Below, one piece after another: positions 1 through 63,166 of a DNA stretch of 64,000 nt. Origin of the DNA: Glandiceps talaboti. Its lineage: Eukaryota > Hemichordata > Enteropneusta > Spengelidae. Made by a program: the position numbers and the translations under genes. The stretch spans positions 14,173,151 through 14,237,150 of the forward strand of contig NC_135563.1 in assembly GCF_964340395.1 (NCBI RefSeq). The letters are read 5' to 3'. The notes under the pieces are model-generated. The model saw only the letters and a program-made list of their open reading frames with translations, was not told where the DNA came from and searched no databases. Within the stretch, counting starts at the first letter, position 1. Each line of letters begins with the position of its first letter.

Positions 1-984
1 TTAGTACGCATACTAGTATTCGGAATAGGGGCTAGGGAACCCGCAGGGTCGGTTTTGAAACGGTGATGCACAGTTCGGTGCATAAGTACACACACAATTA
101 CAGAAATGTAAATGGTCAATTACAGTCTAAGAACTTTGAAGCAACTAGTAAACTACCACTTTGTAATCATACACCTGTCCATCCCCTTTTGTGGTATTAA
201 ACATAAAGAATCACATAACATTGTGTTTTGTGTTGAGCTGACGAATATCCCGTGACATTGGCCAATAATTAAACGGGATGATCTTTCAAGTACTTTTGAT
301 ATTAATACCTGTAAATTCCCCAGTTCAAGGGAAACATTCATTCTTTCCTTTCCATCGACAAACTTTGACCTTCGCCCCCCCCCCCCCCCCGACAAAAAAT
401 AGACGTAGTATTCTGATGATTGCTATTTGTGCAAAGTCTGGGGTATACGAACATGTTACTGGTCGCGTTTAGTGTTGCTTGTATTGAATCCTTTTAACAT
501 CGTACAATTACGGTAAAGTTGTATGTATTTTTCTTTTACGTGTACCAAAAAAGTTGTACTTTTACTGATTACAGTCAAAATACACTGTAGTTGGTTACGC
601 AGAATTACGATTTAACGGACTTTATTGCAACTAACGAAAAGTAAAATGGCCCGATTACGGAGTACAAAAAAAAACCTTGCCCACCCTCTAATTGTCAGGT
701 CAGGTCAGGTCAAAAATCAAGTAAAGTCAACTAAAGGTAAGTCAACGTCAAGTAATGTCAAGTCAAGTAAAGGTAAGGCAAGCGCAAGTTATGTCAAGTA
801 AAGGTAAGTGAATCAAGTCAAGTAAAGGTAGGGTAAGTAATCCAAAGGGTAAGTGAAGCTAGACACGGAGGTATAAGGGGGGAGGGGAGTAGTATAGCAC
901 GCGAACTTTCCTCTACAGATCTAGATCGAGGGGGGGGGGTCGAGATAAAATTGTTTTGACATTGTTACTAATGACGTTGTTTGA

Positions 985-1042
985 CGATGTTTTGGGAACT
1001 TGCAGGGAATAATTTTTTTCCTGCAAGCTCCCCAAAACATCG
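985..1042. repeat. Near-perfect inverted repeat (hairpin)
   Basis: The left arm 985-1006 begins CGATGTTTTGGG and the right arm 1020-1042 ends CCCAAAACATCG. The 22-bp arms match with about one mismatch and one bulge around a T-rich 13-nt loop. It could be a relic of a foldback transposon or an extruding cruciform upstream of the promoter. No protein is involved. Confidence 0.8.
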
Positions 1043-1054
1043 CTCGATCCTAGA

Positions 1055-1260
1055 ATCTATTCCGCGCAACCATAGAATGTAAAAAAATGTATCAAATATA
1101 CGAAGTGCAAGCTCGGTGGACCATATCCCGATTCTCGAATGTCTTCCGCGCATTAAATTTAGTAAATGTATTACATGTATTGAACGTGCAACCATAGCTG
1201 AATGTAAAAAAACTGTATTTCGCGCAACCATAGAATGTAAAAATGTATTAAAACACTTGT
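1055..1260. repeat. Diverged tandem repeat, 3-4 copies
   Basis: The phrase CGCGCAACCATAGAATGTAA occurs near 1064 and again near 1219. A more diverged copy (CGTGCAACCATAGCTGAATG) lies near 1184, and a partial CCGCGCATTAAA copy near 1147. The spacing is irregular, so this looks like an old tandem array just upstream of the promoter region. Confidence 0.65.
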
Positions 1261-1555
1261 GTGATTTAAGATTCCGTTTTGTTAGCTATTGCCATGACAA
1301 CTAGTACATTTTAAAGACAATTTAACAAGAAGATAAAGAACCCGGAGCAGACATTTGACGGAATATGTAAATCAATAAAAGTGAGTAAAATAAGTCAGGT
1401 TGTTTACAGAACTACGATATGATATCACAGTATATCAACTTCGGTATAGATGATTTTGCATTTCAGTTTGCGGTAATTCACAAATTTCTTGATTTATCTC
1501 AGTGGTCAAGAACTTTCGCGAGTTGTTTTCACCTCACTACACGTAGATTGATCAG

Positions 1556-1595
1556 CCAATCAGCGAACGTCTCAATCCCGTGTTCCGTGACGTCA
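1556..1595 (+). promoter_or_regulatory. CCAAT box plus consensus CRE (probable promoter)
   Basis: CCAAT stands at 1556-1560 in the context GCCAATCAGCG, and the perfect palindromic cAMP-response element TGACGTCA at 1588-1595. The surroundings (about 1540-1700) have more CpG than the rest of the window. CCAAT (NF-Y) next to a CRE (CREB/ATF) is a classic TATA-less metazoan promoter arrangement. It lies about 245 bp upstream of the first start codon of the large + strand gene, so transcription probably begins shortly after it. The start site itself is not visible. Confidence 0.6.
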
Positions 1596-1657
1596 CACTC
1601 GAATGGCGACCTCTTTTCCAGTCTGAGAGCGAGTACGTGCTCGGGTTTCCCTCGGAG

Positions 1658-1705
1658 ATGTCAATGCAAAGCCAAGACTTTGTACGATATTCACCTTTCC
1701 AGTAA
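1658..1705 (+). other. Candidate upstream ORF, 15 codons
   Basis: ATG at 1658 opens a short frame (starting MSMQSQ) that stops at TAA 1703-1705, between the CRE promoter and the main start. If transcription begins just after the CRE, this ATG would be the first or nearly first in the mRNA. Only a regulatory role is suggested. Confidence 0.35.
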
Positions 1706-1838
1706 ATCAAGGAATTTTACAGTACATTTTGACGCGTCTGGATGTGTGTTTCACGATGGGACAACAAAGGTAACAAAGGAAAACGTACAAATCGGCCTGT
1801 GCGAGGAGGTCACGTCTGCATGTCTGCTGTGATATCGT

Positions 1839-51973
<50,135 letters not shown>

Positions 51974-53232
51974 GGCATCAGAGACAAGAATTATATACAA
52001 ACATTACGATATGGCCACACGTCCATATTGGATACAGTTACTGAATTTTAGACAAGTTTTGACGAAGACATGTATTCAGACCTCAACTTTTTTGAAGTCT
52101 GAAAAAAACATTGCATATGTATAGCTGAAATCCTGTTTGTAGCATCAAAATGTTGAATGAAAAGAAGAATCTCTGAGAAGTGAATAATTAACATTGTCCG
52201 TCCATAAAGAAATTTCCCCCAATACTATCTCCAAAATTGTGACTTGGAAATACTTTTAATCAGTGCTATACATTGCCCAAGGAACCTCAAACTGGTGAGG
52301 CATTCTGATATTTTTTATGCTCAGAGTTGAAGGAAGTTGCTAAAATGTTTCCTTACGAATCAGCTGATTCTCTTCAAACGTTTTGTGTGAATCATTTATG
52401 TCTTCAGTGTTGAGTTCCAAATGGTGGCAGATACCCCACTGTACCTGAAAAAGTCAATCATGAACATGTTCATCGGAAGTCATATACGTGATTGAGATTT
52501 CATAACTGTAATATTTAGCAAGGTTTTTAGAAATCAGAATAACATACTGAGACCTGTCTTGATGTGGTCTTGTTTTCACCATTTACTCTGGTTTTTGAAT
52601 CATCATGAAGCTTCAGAGAGATCCAGTGATCTTTCTCTGTGGGTTCTGAATATGTAGCATTGTAAATACTTGGACAGTCAATCCATGAATTATTTGGTGA
52701 CATGGTTCATTTAATTTTTGGAACTGTTCAATCTGACATGCAGACTAGTATAGTCAGTATATATGAACATGTATTGTACACATAAATGTTCAAATAGAAA
52801 AAAAAAAAAAATACTCACAATTTTTTTTTTCAGAGTCAATCTAGCAACACAACTAAGGGATAACATCAAACAGCTATAAAACTCCATGTGTTTACTTAAT
52901 AACAAACCTCATGAAGATATTGCCAAGCCTGTGATGTGCCCATTCATGTCAGTTATATTTAATATTCAAACATGTAACAGTTCCTATAGGAATTACTAAA
53001 GGTTATAAAAGCATACATACAAAATAAGAGGTGGTATAATGTGGAAAAAATACAGAAAATTGAGATAAAATGTAAAAAAAACTGTAAATAGTTAAAGTTG
53101 AGAGTTAAGAAAACCCCCAATTACATAATCTAATCATTGTAGTATGTCAGCTATGGAGGCTTAATGAGGACACAGGAGTAATGTTTTTTATTTACCATTT
53201 CAAAACTATTCCCATAAAATAGAAACTAAAAA
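51974..53232. other. 3' flank or start of 3' UTR, no gene seen
   Basis: AT-rich sequence with short A and T runs near 52797-52830. It has no poly(A) signal with convincing context. Likely 3' UTR of the large gene. Confidence 0.5.
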
Positions 53233-55725
53233 AAAGGAACAATTCCCATGGTAAAAGTAAACCTACTCCTACGGTAAAAAAAGTATTCCCATGGCATGAG
53301 AAAAAATTTTCCATGGTAAAACAAAAGTATTCCCACGGTAAAAAAACTACTTCCATGGTAAAAGAAAACTACTTCCATGAAATATAAACTACTGCTATGG
53401 TAAAAACTATAAAAAAGAAAAAAAAGAAAAAAAGAAAAAAAAAACTACTCCCATGGTAAAAAACCTACTCCCATAAAATGAAAACTATTCATATGAAATA
53501 AACTACTCCCATGGTAAAGAAAACTACTCCCATGAAATAAAAACTATTGCCATGGTAAAAACTAAACCAAACTACTCCCATGGTAAAGAAAACTACTCCC
53601 ATGAAATAAAAACTATTGCCATGGTAAAAACTAAACCAAACTACTCCCATGGTAAGAAAAGTACTCTCATGAAATAAAAACTACTGCCATGGTAAAAACT
53701 AAAACAAACTACTCCCATGGTAAAGAAAACTACTCCCATGAAATAAAAACTATTGCCATGGTAAAAACTAAACCAAACTACTCCCGTGGTAAGAAAAGTA
53801 CTCTCATGAAATAAAAACTACTGCCATGGTAAAAACTAAAACAAACTACTCCCGTGGTAAGAAAACTACTCCCATGAAATAAAAACTACTGCCATGGTAA
53901 AAAACTAAAACAAACTACTCCCGTGGTAAGAAAACTACTCCCATGAAATAAAAACTACTGCCATGGTAAAAACTAAAACAAACTATTCCCGTGGTAAGAA
54001 AACTACTCCCATGAAATAAAAACTACTGCCATGGTAAAAACTAAAACAAACTACTCCCGTGGTAAGAAAACTACTCCCATGAAATAAAAACTACTGCCAT
54101 GGTAAAAACTAAAACAAACTACTCCCGTGGTAAGAAAACTACTCCCATGAAATAAAAACTACTGCCATGATAAAAACTAAAACAAACTACTCCCATGGTA
54201 AAAAAACAAACAAAAAAACTACTCCCATGGAACAAACTACTCCCATGGTAAGAATACTACTCCCATGAAATAAAAACTACTCATGCATGGTAAAGAAAAC
54301 TACTGCCATGGTAAAAAGTAAAACAAACTACTCCCATGGTAAAAAAAACAAAAAAAAAACTACTGCCATGGAACAAACTACTCCCATGGTAAGAAAACTA
54401 CTCCCATGAAATAAAAACTATTGCCATGGTAAAAACTAAAACAAACTACTCCCATGAAATGAAAACTACTCCCATGAAATAAAAACTACTGCCATGGTAA
54501 AAACTAAAACAAACTATTCCCATGGTAAAGAAAACTACTCCCATGAAATAAAAACTACTGCCATGGTAAACATTAAAACAAACTATTCCCATGGTAAAAA
54601 CTAAACAAAAAACAAACAAAAAACTACTGCCATGGTAAAAACTAAAACAAACTACTCCCATGGTAAAGAAAACTACTCCCATGAAATAAAAACTACTGCC
54701 ATGGTAAAAACTAAAACAAACTACTCCCATGGTAAGAAAACTACTCCCATGAAATAAAAACTACTGCCATGGTAAAAACTAAAACAAACTACTCCCGTGG
54801 TAAGAAAACTACTCCCATGAAATAAAAACTACTGCCATGGTAAAAACTAAAACAAACTACTCCCGTGGTAAGAAAACTACTCCCATGAAATAAAAACTAC
54901 TCACTCATGGTAAAGAAAACTACTGCCATGAAATAAAAACTACTCACGCATGGTAAAGAAAACTACTGCCATGGTAAAAAGAAAAACAAACTACTCCCAT
55001 GGTAAAAAAAACAAAAAAAAAACTACTGCCATGGAACAAACTACTCCCATGGTAAGAAAACTACTCCCATGAAATAAAAACTATTGCCATGGTAAAAAGT
55101 AAAACAAACTACTCCCATGGTAAAAAAACAAACAAAAAAACTACTGCCATGGTAAAAACAAAAACAAACTACTCCCATGGTAAAGAAAACTACTCCCATG
55201 AAATTAAAACTACTGCCATGGTAAAAAGTAAAACAAACTACTCCCATGGTAAAACAAACAAACAAAAAAACTACTGCCATGGAACAAACTACTCCCATGG
55301 TAAGAAAACTACTCCCATGAAATAAAAACTATTGCCATGGTAAACATTAAAACAAACTATTCCCATGGTAAAAACTAAACAAAAAACAAAACAAACTACT
55401 CCCATGGTAAAGAAAACTACTCCCATGAAATTAAAACTACTGCCATGGTAAAAACTAAAACAAACTACTCCCATGGTAAGAAAACTACTCTCGTGAAATT
55501 AAAACTACTGCCATGGTAAAAACTAAAACAAACTTCTCCCATGGTAAAGAAAACTACTCCCATGAAACAAAAACCACTCCCATGGTAAAAATAAATTCCC
55601 ATGAAATAAAAACTACTCCCATGGTAAAAAAAAATCAAAAACTACTCCCATGGTAAAGAAAACTACTGCCATGGTGAAAACTAAAACAAACTACTTCCTT
55701 GGTAAAAAAAAAAATCTACTCCTAT
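53233..55725. repeat. 2.5-kb tandem array, ~68-bp unit rich in CCATGG and AATAAA
   Basis: The unit contains ACTACTCCCATGGTAAGAAA, ACTACTCCCATGAAATAAAA and ACTACTGCCATGGTAAAAAC, so each unit has two or three CCATG(G) blocks about 22 bp apart. Copies vary in A-run length and by C/T at the CCCATGG/CCCGTGG position. Nearly every unit contains AATAAA on the + strand. Minus-strand ORFs repeating FYHGSSF are artefacts. Confidence 0.95.
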
Positions 55726-58700
55726 GTCCTCAGTATTAAAGCTTCCTTAGTCAGCAACCCTTGGTTGACTTTCTGTAAAAAAACCAGCATAGCATTCAGT
55801 TCTTAGAGAAACACTCACTAACCCATATTGGAATTCCTGTGAAATACTATTGGAGTCCACTGAAATAAATCCTTGTCTTAGTATCACCAAGTCCAATTTC
55901 TATGCATCTTCCTGAAAACAGGCAGGGAGTCATGAAATCCTTTGAAAATCAAGTAATCCACAATATTTTAAACCAAATCTTGGTAACTTAACGGAGAGTT
56001 ATATGACCTTTAACAGGGTCAAAAGACAACAGACTTTGTCAAAAAAGTTCTGTTTTCTTGCAATTCTCATTACCTGAAATAGAATTTGACTCCCAAGGTG
56101 TGTCATATAAATGACAAACATTCGCTTCCTTGATCGACACCAAGACTTCCATGCCATGTACTACACATACGTTAGTATAGGTGCTTGTGAGAATAAGTCA
56201 ACTTTGTTATATTTTGACCTTCTAGCATGAGATAAATTGCTATTTTGGGTACTGTGAGTTGTTTTTTCACAAGGTCATATTAAGCAATTGTAGTGAAATG
56301 AGAATATATATACATGTAATGGGTTTTGTGAACACTTTGAAGATCAATAGACATAAACTTAAATACTCTATTGGGGTTTTTTGTATGAAAATCAGAAAAT
56401 GTAGAAATAAGAGAATAGTATATGTATTTTAATGAACCACATAGTTTTCTACATCAAAGTCATTCACAGATTTTTAGATGATAGTAAAAAAAAAGTCAAA
56501 ATGTCCACATACCTGTGTACTTTGATTGAAATAATGGCTATAAGGTTACTTGTCATGTATTTGACAAACTAATAAAATACACATACAAACAGGTTCACTT
56601 TTACCAAATGCATTAAGTAGATTGTTGCACCAGATGAGGAAAAAACACAAACAAACAAACAAACAAACAAATGGCATCACTTTTACCAGCTACATTAAAG
56701 AGTTGCTCTTGATGACTCATTCTTGAAATGTTTGAAACCTTGAAATGCAGACATCACTCTAAAAAAATACAAAATACAAAAAATACAACCGAAAAAAAAA
56801 ATCTGACTGGCGTAAGTTTTAAACATACTGATAACATATGTTATGTCTTTACACACATAGAATTGGTTTCCGAGAGTGACTATGTGCACTATAAATTCAT
56901 TAAGAAATACAAGTCATGTAGCACCAACTAGATTTAACATTTTGTGGTGCAATTGACAGAGGATTGTCAGGTAGGGTTATTTGTTGAACATGGCTCTAAC
57001 AATGGGATGAAATCTTAACTGTCCAAAATTAACTCGATAGCTTGACCCCCAGTGGAATCTAATCATACTTTTAAAGGGAATAGACACCCTGGATGTTAAA
57101 ACTGTTTGCAAAAGTTGAGAATTGATGTAGTTCAATTCAAGTAATTTCATTTGATTTCACTCCATAAAATCATTGTATAGACACAGTAGGGAACTTGCAA
57201 ACCTACCATGTTGACTGATGCATCATGGGAAATGTCATACATACTAATCAATTATTATTGTAAACAATGTTGATACATTGTTTGTAACCATAAATAATCA
57301 ATTCATAGACCATTGTGGGAGGTTTATTTTATCGGTAGCTCTAGATTAGGTCAGTATTACGATAACCACAGAAAATCCCATAGTCCTTTGCGTCTGAGCA
57401 TGCTCTGTCTTGATTGCAAATTCCCTATTAAGTCTGTCTTTTCAAAGCGGTGTGAGACTGGAACATTATAACAGCATATCTTTTGCTCAGACATGTATTG
57501 TGTCAAAAATGACTCAAATATGAGAGATCTGGCACAAAAATTAACGTCAGCTATATTTGAACACACTTTGGTAATCCAAGTTTATAGGATTACAACCAGG
57601 ATCACTGTTTTGTCTAAAGTACATAGTATGCGACCTGATTATAATTGAATCACTCATCAAGTTTATTCCTTTGACTGTGCCACTCAGTGGAAACGTCACT
57701 GAAGGTATTTGTACATCTATCACTGACAGAAAGTTACAATGTAATACTCACAAATGAAGATTATTGTCGAAGACACTGAATAATGCCTCAGACATTGCGT
57801 TTGTTGTCTCAAATAACTTCAACAGTCTCTGGTATAAAAAGTGTTCTGCCTGGTAATCTTGATTGATTATCACTTCAGCAAAATAATGCTACAGTTACAT
57901 TCATGCAATTACTGCAGACTCATAGGCACCTATGCTCTCACTTAGTGGGGAAAAATTGACCCGAGTTAATTCTAATGATGTTGAGCGGACTGTACTTTAG
58001 ACAAAACAGTGATTTTGGTTGTAGGAGCCAGCTAGGTTGTTGTGTCCCATCAAGATCCTCCTTTCATAGTCACAATTACTTTATGATGACTGATTACTTG
58101 GAAAGTCATGAAAATGAAAGAAATGATCTGTATTTTGTGATTCTTTGATAAAATGAATTCCAGATTGTTGTTCCCTTTAACATGTCAAGTACAGAGTCCA
58201 AATAATATTTTATGTGAAGTGTACTTATTAACAATGCAAAGAACCATTTAAAAGTGCAATTTTAGTGACAAGACCAGTACTTAATACTATAGATCTTTTA
58301 CTAGGAGCGTTGTGCTAAACTGACCAAGGTATTTTATGTGAATATTTCATAGTATTCATCTTTCATGTATTTTAGAATTTTGGTTCATGTGTTGAAGTAA
58401 TTGTAAGCAGCTGCGCAGATCTTTTATAGGATTGTATATGATGTTTTTGAAATTTTGTGTGTGCGAATTTTAAACAGAGAATTTTAAAAGATTGGTATTA
58501 AGTTGACAGTGATTTGTAGATTGAAACACTGGTAGTTTTTGAATCACTATGGAAAGGATAACATTCTTGTATCAAGTTGAAAACAACCTTGTGTGTTGTT
58601 GGTGCATGACTATTGTGTGCTGTCAGTTTGGACATTTAGGTATAGAAATTGAATTGTATATACTGAATACACACTTCAGAGATTCCTATTGTCTTTTAAC

Positions 58701-59747
58701 TTAAAAAAAAACTCACCAGAAGTTTCTGAAAGACAACCAATCAATCTAGTAGAGATATTTGTACAGAGTCACAAATCTACACACACGAAATAACTTGATC
58801 ATACCTTGTTGATGTTGATAATTATGTTTGATTATGGGAAAGTTTCTAAGTTGTATAAATTGTATTAGAGCCATTACAATGAAAGTTTGCAGCAAGATTT
58901 GAAATCTTTGATATATTTAGTATATTTGTAACAGTTTCTGTTGCATGTATTACAAGTACATGCTTGTGTTCAATCTAAAAGATTCAATGTTAATAATTTG
59001 TGATTTTGGCATGTGAAGTTCAAGTTTTTCACTGTATCGCAGTTTTTGTATGTTTTCCTGTAGCTTCCTGGAATGTTCCTGTTCCTGTTCAAAGTTGCAG
59101 CTTAAGTTTTTAAATAAAAAACTGCCCAAGATTTACAGTGAATATAGAAAATGCGTGCACTGCTGTTGATAAAGTTTGTTTATTGTGATACTTTCGTGAC
59201 CAAAATGTAGTCTTTTACAGTAATTTAAAACCAGTGATCTTTTGATCGATGATAAAGTACATAAACTTGCATGTTAATGGGATAATTTGAATAGACCTTG
59301 ACATAATCTAATGGATTTTTAAAAAAAGAAAAGAAATTTGTCATTTGTGTTCATTTATTGTGTACGTGATTTAATGTTGACATGTAATAGATACAATGAT
59401 AGAGTAAATATATACTTGCATATTAATCAGATCATTTGCATATACTGTAATTGTATACAGTTATAGAGAAGACATGGACATTCTGTTGTTTTTATATACA
59501 GTGCTTTCATTATTAATTTCACATGAAATGGTAACTGGAGTTTTCTATGTTTTAGACACACATATAGACTGCAATTTAACATTTTTATTGACTCGCAAGA
59601 AAGACTATCAGTGTTAGATTATCTTGTGGTGTTATACTGCTGTATAGACTTTGTGAAATGTTCTATGCTACAAGTTAATTAGTGTCATTTACATTTTAAT
59701 GAATTGATTGCAAGCTGTGCTTTGTGTGGAATATGGTGCCATTATAT
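55726..59747. other. Long AT-rich non-coding stretch, possible distal 3' UTR
   Basis: No exon-like frames. AATAAA occurs at 56571-56576 and 59113-59118, both without strong downstream context. An (AAAC)n run lies at 56651-56671. The region could belong to a very long 3' UTR ending near 59770, or be intergenic. Confidence 0.5.
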
Positions 59748-59753
59748 AATAAA
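59748..59753 (+). terminator. Candidate poly(A) signal (AATAAA)
   Basis: AATAAA followed within 40-60 bp by T-rich TATCTTCTTTCTCTTAC. Of the isolated AATAAA sites after the stop codon, this has the best downstream context, but it would imply a 7.8-kb 3' UTR running through the tandem array. Confidence 0.3.
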
Positions 59754-59759
59754 ATATAG

Positions 59760-60850
59760 TTCAAATTAAAAAGACAATGGAAACTCTGTGTATCTTCTTT
59801 CTCTTACAGTTAATCTTGTAGATAACTAACATGTGTTAGTTTGATGGTTATTATAAATTATAACTTTAGATCTTAGATCAAGAACTTTATGACCATGATC
59901 TGTTCATACACTTGGAATTTCATTTTTACTGCATCAAGTAGGAAAAAGGCACTGTGAGCTTTCTCTTATCTGTTTATTGTTGGCCTTCCAGTTATTTATT
60001 GGAAAGTGAACACTTTTCTAATGGGATGGCTGATATATTCACTCAAAAACTGGGGCATGAAAGGAGGGGGTAGCCCAAAAATTGGGGAGCGAAAGGGGGA
60101 GGGGGGGGGCTACTCAAAATTTTACATGTTAAAATAGCACCAGAAAGCATTCTTTTAGTCCTTGAAATTCAAAAATCTCTGTTTGTGTAATTCATAGCAA
60201 AAACCATTGCGTGAGATATAAAAAACACTAATTACAATTGTATAGTTTTTCTGGGTTGGTAGTATGTGACCACAAGAATCCAAAGTTCATGAAAATACAT
60301 CTCTTTTCTGGAGTGGCGTTTCCCTTGAAAGTCTTTCAGTTTTAAATTGTGCGGTATTTCGACATCCAAGCTTAAACCATGACATTGCGGCATATTTACA
60401 ATTTTTCCTATAATATGTACATCTATCATCCTACACACAATACTTTTTATATATTCATTTCTGTAGTCGTGTTCAGAGGGTGTTTACAAATTGCAACCAC
60501 ACACAGAGTCTGTATCCGTGGGTATTCATGATAAATCAAAGGTTTCAACATGTTGATATTGTAGTCCTGCAGGGTTTCTATTTCAATAGTGGGCGTTATG
60601 TTAAAGTCAAGATGTCATTATTTGAGTGTAAATGAAATCCAACCACCCATAGGGGTCAGAAAAAACATGGCCACACACATTATAAAATCGTTTTATTGGT
60701 ACGAAATACTTGCACCGCACATTATTGTCAATAACAAGATATATTGCCAAATATAGTATTATAAAAGTGCCAAACATTTCATAAGCTGTTATACACAGGC
60801 TGATATGTAACCGTTTTGGGAAATACATACCCACCCACATACACTACCGA
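59760..60850. other. Intergenic, no gene seen
   Basis: AT-rich with G-rich interruptions near 60064-60110 (GGGGG runs beside CTACTCAAAATTTT). Similar G-rich phrases recur near 61090-61175 (GTTACTCAAATTTTG). No coding or RNA gene is supported. Confidence 0.55.
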
Positions 60851-60852
60851 CA

Positions 60853-60998
60853 GATAGATACATAGATACATACATACATACATACATATGTATGTATATG
60901 TGTGTATGTATGTATGTATATATGTATGTGTGTGTGTGTATGTATGTATGTATGTATGTATGTATGTATGTATGTGTGTGTGTGAGTGTGTGTGTGTG
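60853..60998. repeat. Palindromic (TACA)n/(TGTA)n microsatellite
   Basis: TAGATACA/CATACATA units switch at about 60887 to TATGTATG units, followed by more TGTG and TATG blocks. The switch makes the first about 70 bp self-complementary, so cruciform or hairpin formation is likely. Confidence 0.9.
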
Positions 60999-61213
60999 CA
61001 TGTGGTGTTTCAATGGAACACTCAACCTCAATTTGTGTAATGTTTGTAGCATTGACAGTTAATAAGTTATGATGACGGTAAAATGGTGAGGGGGGGGGGG
61101 GGTATGAAAAATTTTTGTGTCAAGGAGGGGTGGTTATGAAAAATTTCAAGCCAGGTAGGGGGGTTACTCAAATTTTGTGGATTTTCGAAGCCGTTGAATA
61201 CAGATACTATTAA

Positions 61214-61641
61214 GGGGTGAGATCAGTAGTTCAATGTAGGATAAAAAACTAAATTCCTTTATGGGGGGGGGGGGGGTGAAACATTTTAGTTCTCATCCTA
61301 CCAAAACAAATTGTACTTTTAATGGATCTGTTTATACACCTAAATACGAATATTTCTAAAACATGTCAAATTGGGAAATTGAAGAATTTTCGCCATAGTA
61401 AATGCATGGCATTAAAAGTAAAGTGTCAACAAAAGAACTATTTTTTTCCACACTACATACTGGCTTTGTATTCATAGCACTACATACTACTGCCATACAT
61501 ACTGATTTGAAATTGATTTGCTGTCTGAAACAATTTTCAATTTTAGCCAGTTTGGTTAGAAGGGGGTGGGTGGGGGTCTGAGGTCTAACTAAAAGAATTA
61601 GTTTTTTTTTAAATCCTACATTGAACTATTGATCTCGCCCC
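61214..61641. mobile_element. TIR element of about 428 bp
   Basis: The left end GGGGTGAGATCAGTAGTTCA, then ATGTAGGAT...AAACTAA, is the reverse complement of the right end TTAGTTTT...ATCCTACAT, then TGAACTATTGATCTCGCCCC. The arms are about 40 bp. The interior contains poly-G runs near 61264 and 61562 and no ORF. A MITE-like element of unknown superfamily. Confidence 0.75.
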
Positions 61642-62880
61642 AAAAACGTTATGCTCTTCAAATAACCAACATTTTCAACAAGCTCATTGAATACAGACAC
61701 TTGCAGAAAGTTCCACTCTTCAAATGACTAACATTTTCAACTAAGTGACATTCCAACAGTTCAATCACATGTACATGTTTTCTCAATAGGATAGTGCATT
61801 ACTTTGAACGAGTTGATAGAAACGTGTACCCTACTTGTACCAATTAACCGGCTGTTGCTTTTCACATTCCAATGTTATAAGAAACAAGGTGCTACTGAAA
61901 AATTAAAAAGATGTTAGACTCAGCCAGCGAAGCCTGAATATGCCATATGCTTGATGTTGCCTTGATGAATCGTAGGTGTAGATAGATGGATGGATGGATG
62001 GGATTGTCAGTGTTAGTGTATTGGACAAGATTAGTTTGTGTGATAATTTATACAGCTGTCAGTTCTGACAAGATCAATATCCATCAAAATACCACGATGC
62101 ATCTTTGTCTCTGTAACACGTCTTGACTGTCTGATACATTAATACAACCCTTTTAACCGTTACACACCTTAAATTGAATAAAGATGAAGTATGTCTAAAC
62201 TTCCTCCGTTGATAGGGATATCACATCCGGGTAATAGTGTTATCAACTATTAAACGATAAACGCAGAGTCACTAGAGAACCCGGGAAGCGTGAGTTATCA
62301 ACACAGATTAAAGAAGATTTATAGAACTGATTGACAATGTCAACAGAGCATACACAAATGTCACTTTAGATTGATAATGCTCAAAGGATGTGTAAGATTT
62401 CAAATATTAAAGCTAGTTTTTCCTTGCAGATTCATACACGTAAAATACCCCAGCTAGTTTCTCTTTCAAGAATATCACACACAAAAACATTGTATCAGAA
62501 ACGACTCAAGATGAGACCTTGTTTTAGGTTACATGTACCCCAGAGACACAAATAAGCGATTTGTAAGATAAACGTTTCATAGCATGTGACACTGTTCAAT
62601 GATGTATTCTTTTCCATATTTTAAAAATAGCAAATATAAGCCGTAATAGTGGGTTTTTTTAGCTCGAGTTTTTCAAAGCCTAATACCCAATTTAACGGTA
62701 AGATCATAGAGACCTTCGAGAAACCAACAGCTTATAGAGTTATTAAAGGATAAGATAACTTTAATAAGATCAGCAAGTATGTGTTGAAAAGATAAAATGC
62801 ATTTGGCGACATGTATAAACAGCATCATGTCGGAACCTTTAGTAATTACAAATTCATGACAAAGATATACATTCGAATTA
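61642..62880. other. Intergenic, no gene seen
   Basis: A short GATG tetranucleotide run at about 61983-62001 is the only structure noticed. No exon-like frame is seen. Confidence 0.55.
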
Positions 62881-63116
62881 TGGGTGGGGTGGGGGATGCT
62901 GAGTAATACACTTCATTATACTACTGCTAGACCGACTTGGCCAATCAGAGGCTTTGATTTCGGTTGGTTATATGGAGCCATAACCCACTCTTTCTTAGGG
63001 CGAGACCTTTATCACGTTCAGCACTCAATTGAATTGCATGCAAAAAATTATGCAAAAATTTTGAAAAAGATCCGTTTGAGCCAATCACGCCGTAGTATAA
63101 GTACGATAGAAAACTC

Positions 63117-63166
63117 GTTCGGTAGGGTTATGTGCCCTCGTTTATTGGCACACAACCCTCCCGAAC
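63117..63166. repeat. Strong hairpin in 3' intergenic region
   Basis: The left arm GTTCGGTAGGGTTATGTGCC (63117-63136) pairs with GGCACACAACCCTCCCGAAC (63147-63166) with only two mismatches, around the loop CTCGTTTATT. The short direct repeat CTCGT lies next to it. About 200 bp upstream are two CCAAT words (62941, 63081). Possibly a transposon end. Confidence 0.75.

Larger units (their letters stand above)
1..1500. other. 5' flank without a recognisable gene
   Basis: No coding region is supported here. Visible are a poly-C run near 375-391, a degenerate tract of GGTCA/AAGTA-like short repeats at about 696-850, a DNA hairpin at 985-1042 (listed separately), and a diverged tandem repeat at about 1055-1260 whose copies share the word GCGCAACCATAGAATGTAAA. 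Short ORFs on both strands are repeat-derived and have no recognisable product. Confidence 0.6.

Noticed and set aside
1419-1832. 137-codon open frame directly upstream of the main start and in the same frame
   Set aside because: It starts before the CRE promoter, ends in a stop nine bases before ATG 1839, has no family resemblance and no splice sites that would link it to exon 1. Treated as promoter and 5' UTR.
54446-55474. Minus-strand frames repeating FYHGSSF
   Set aside because: Artefact of the CCATGG tandem array.
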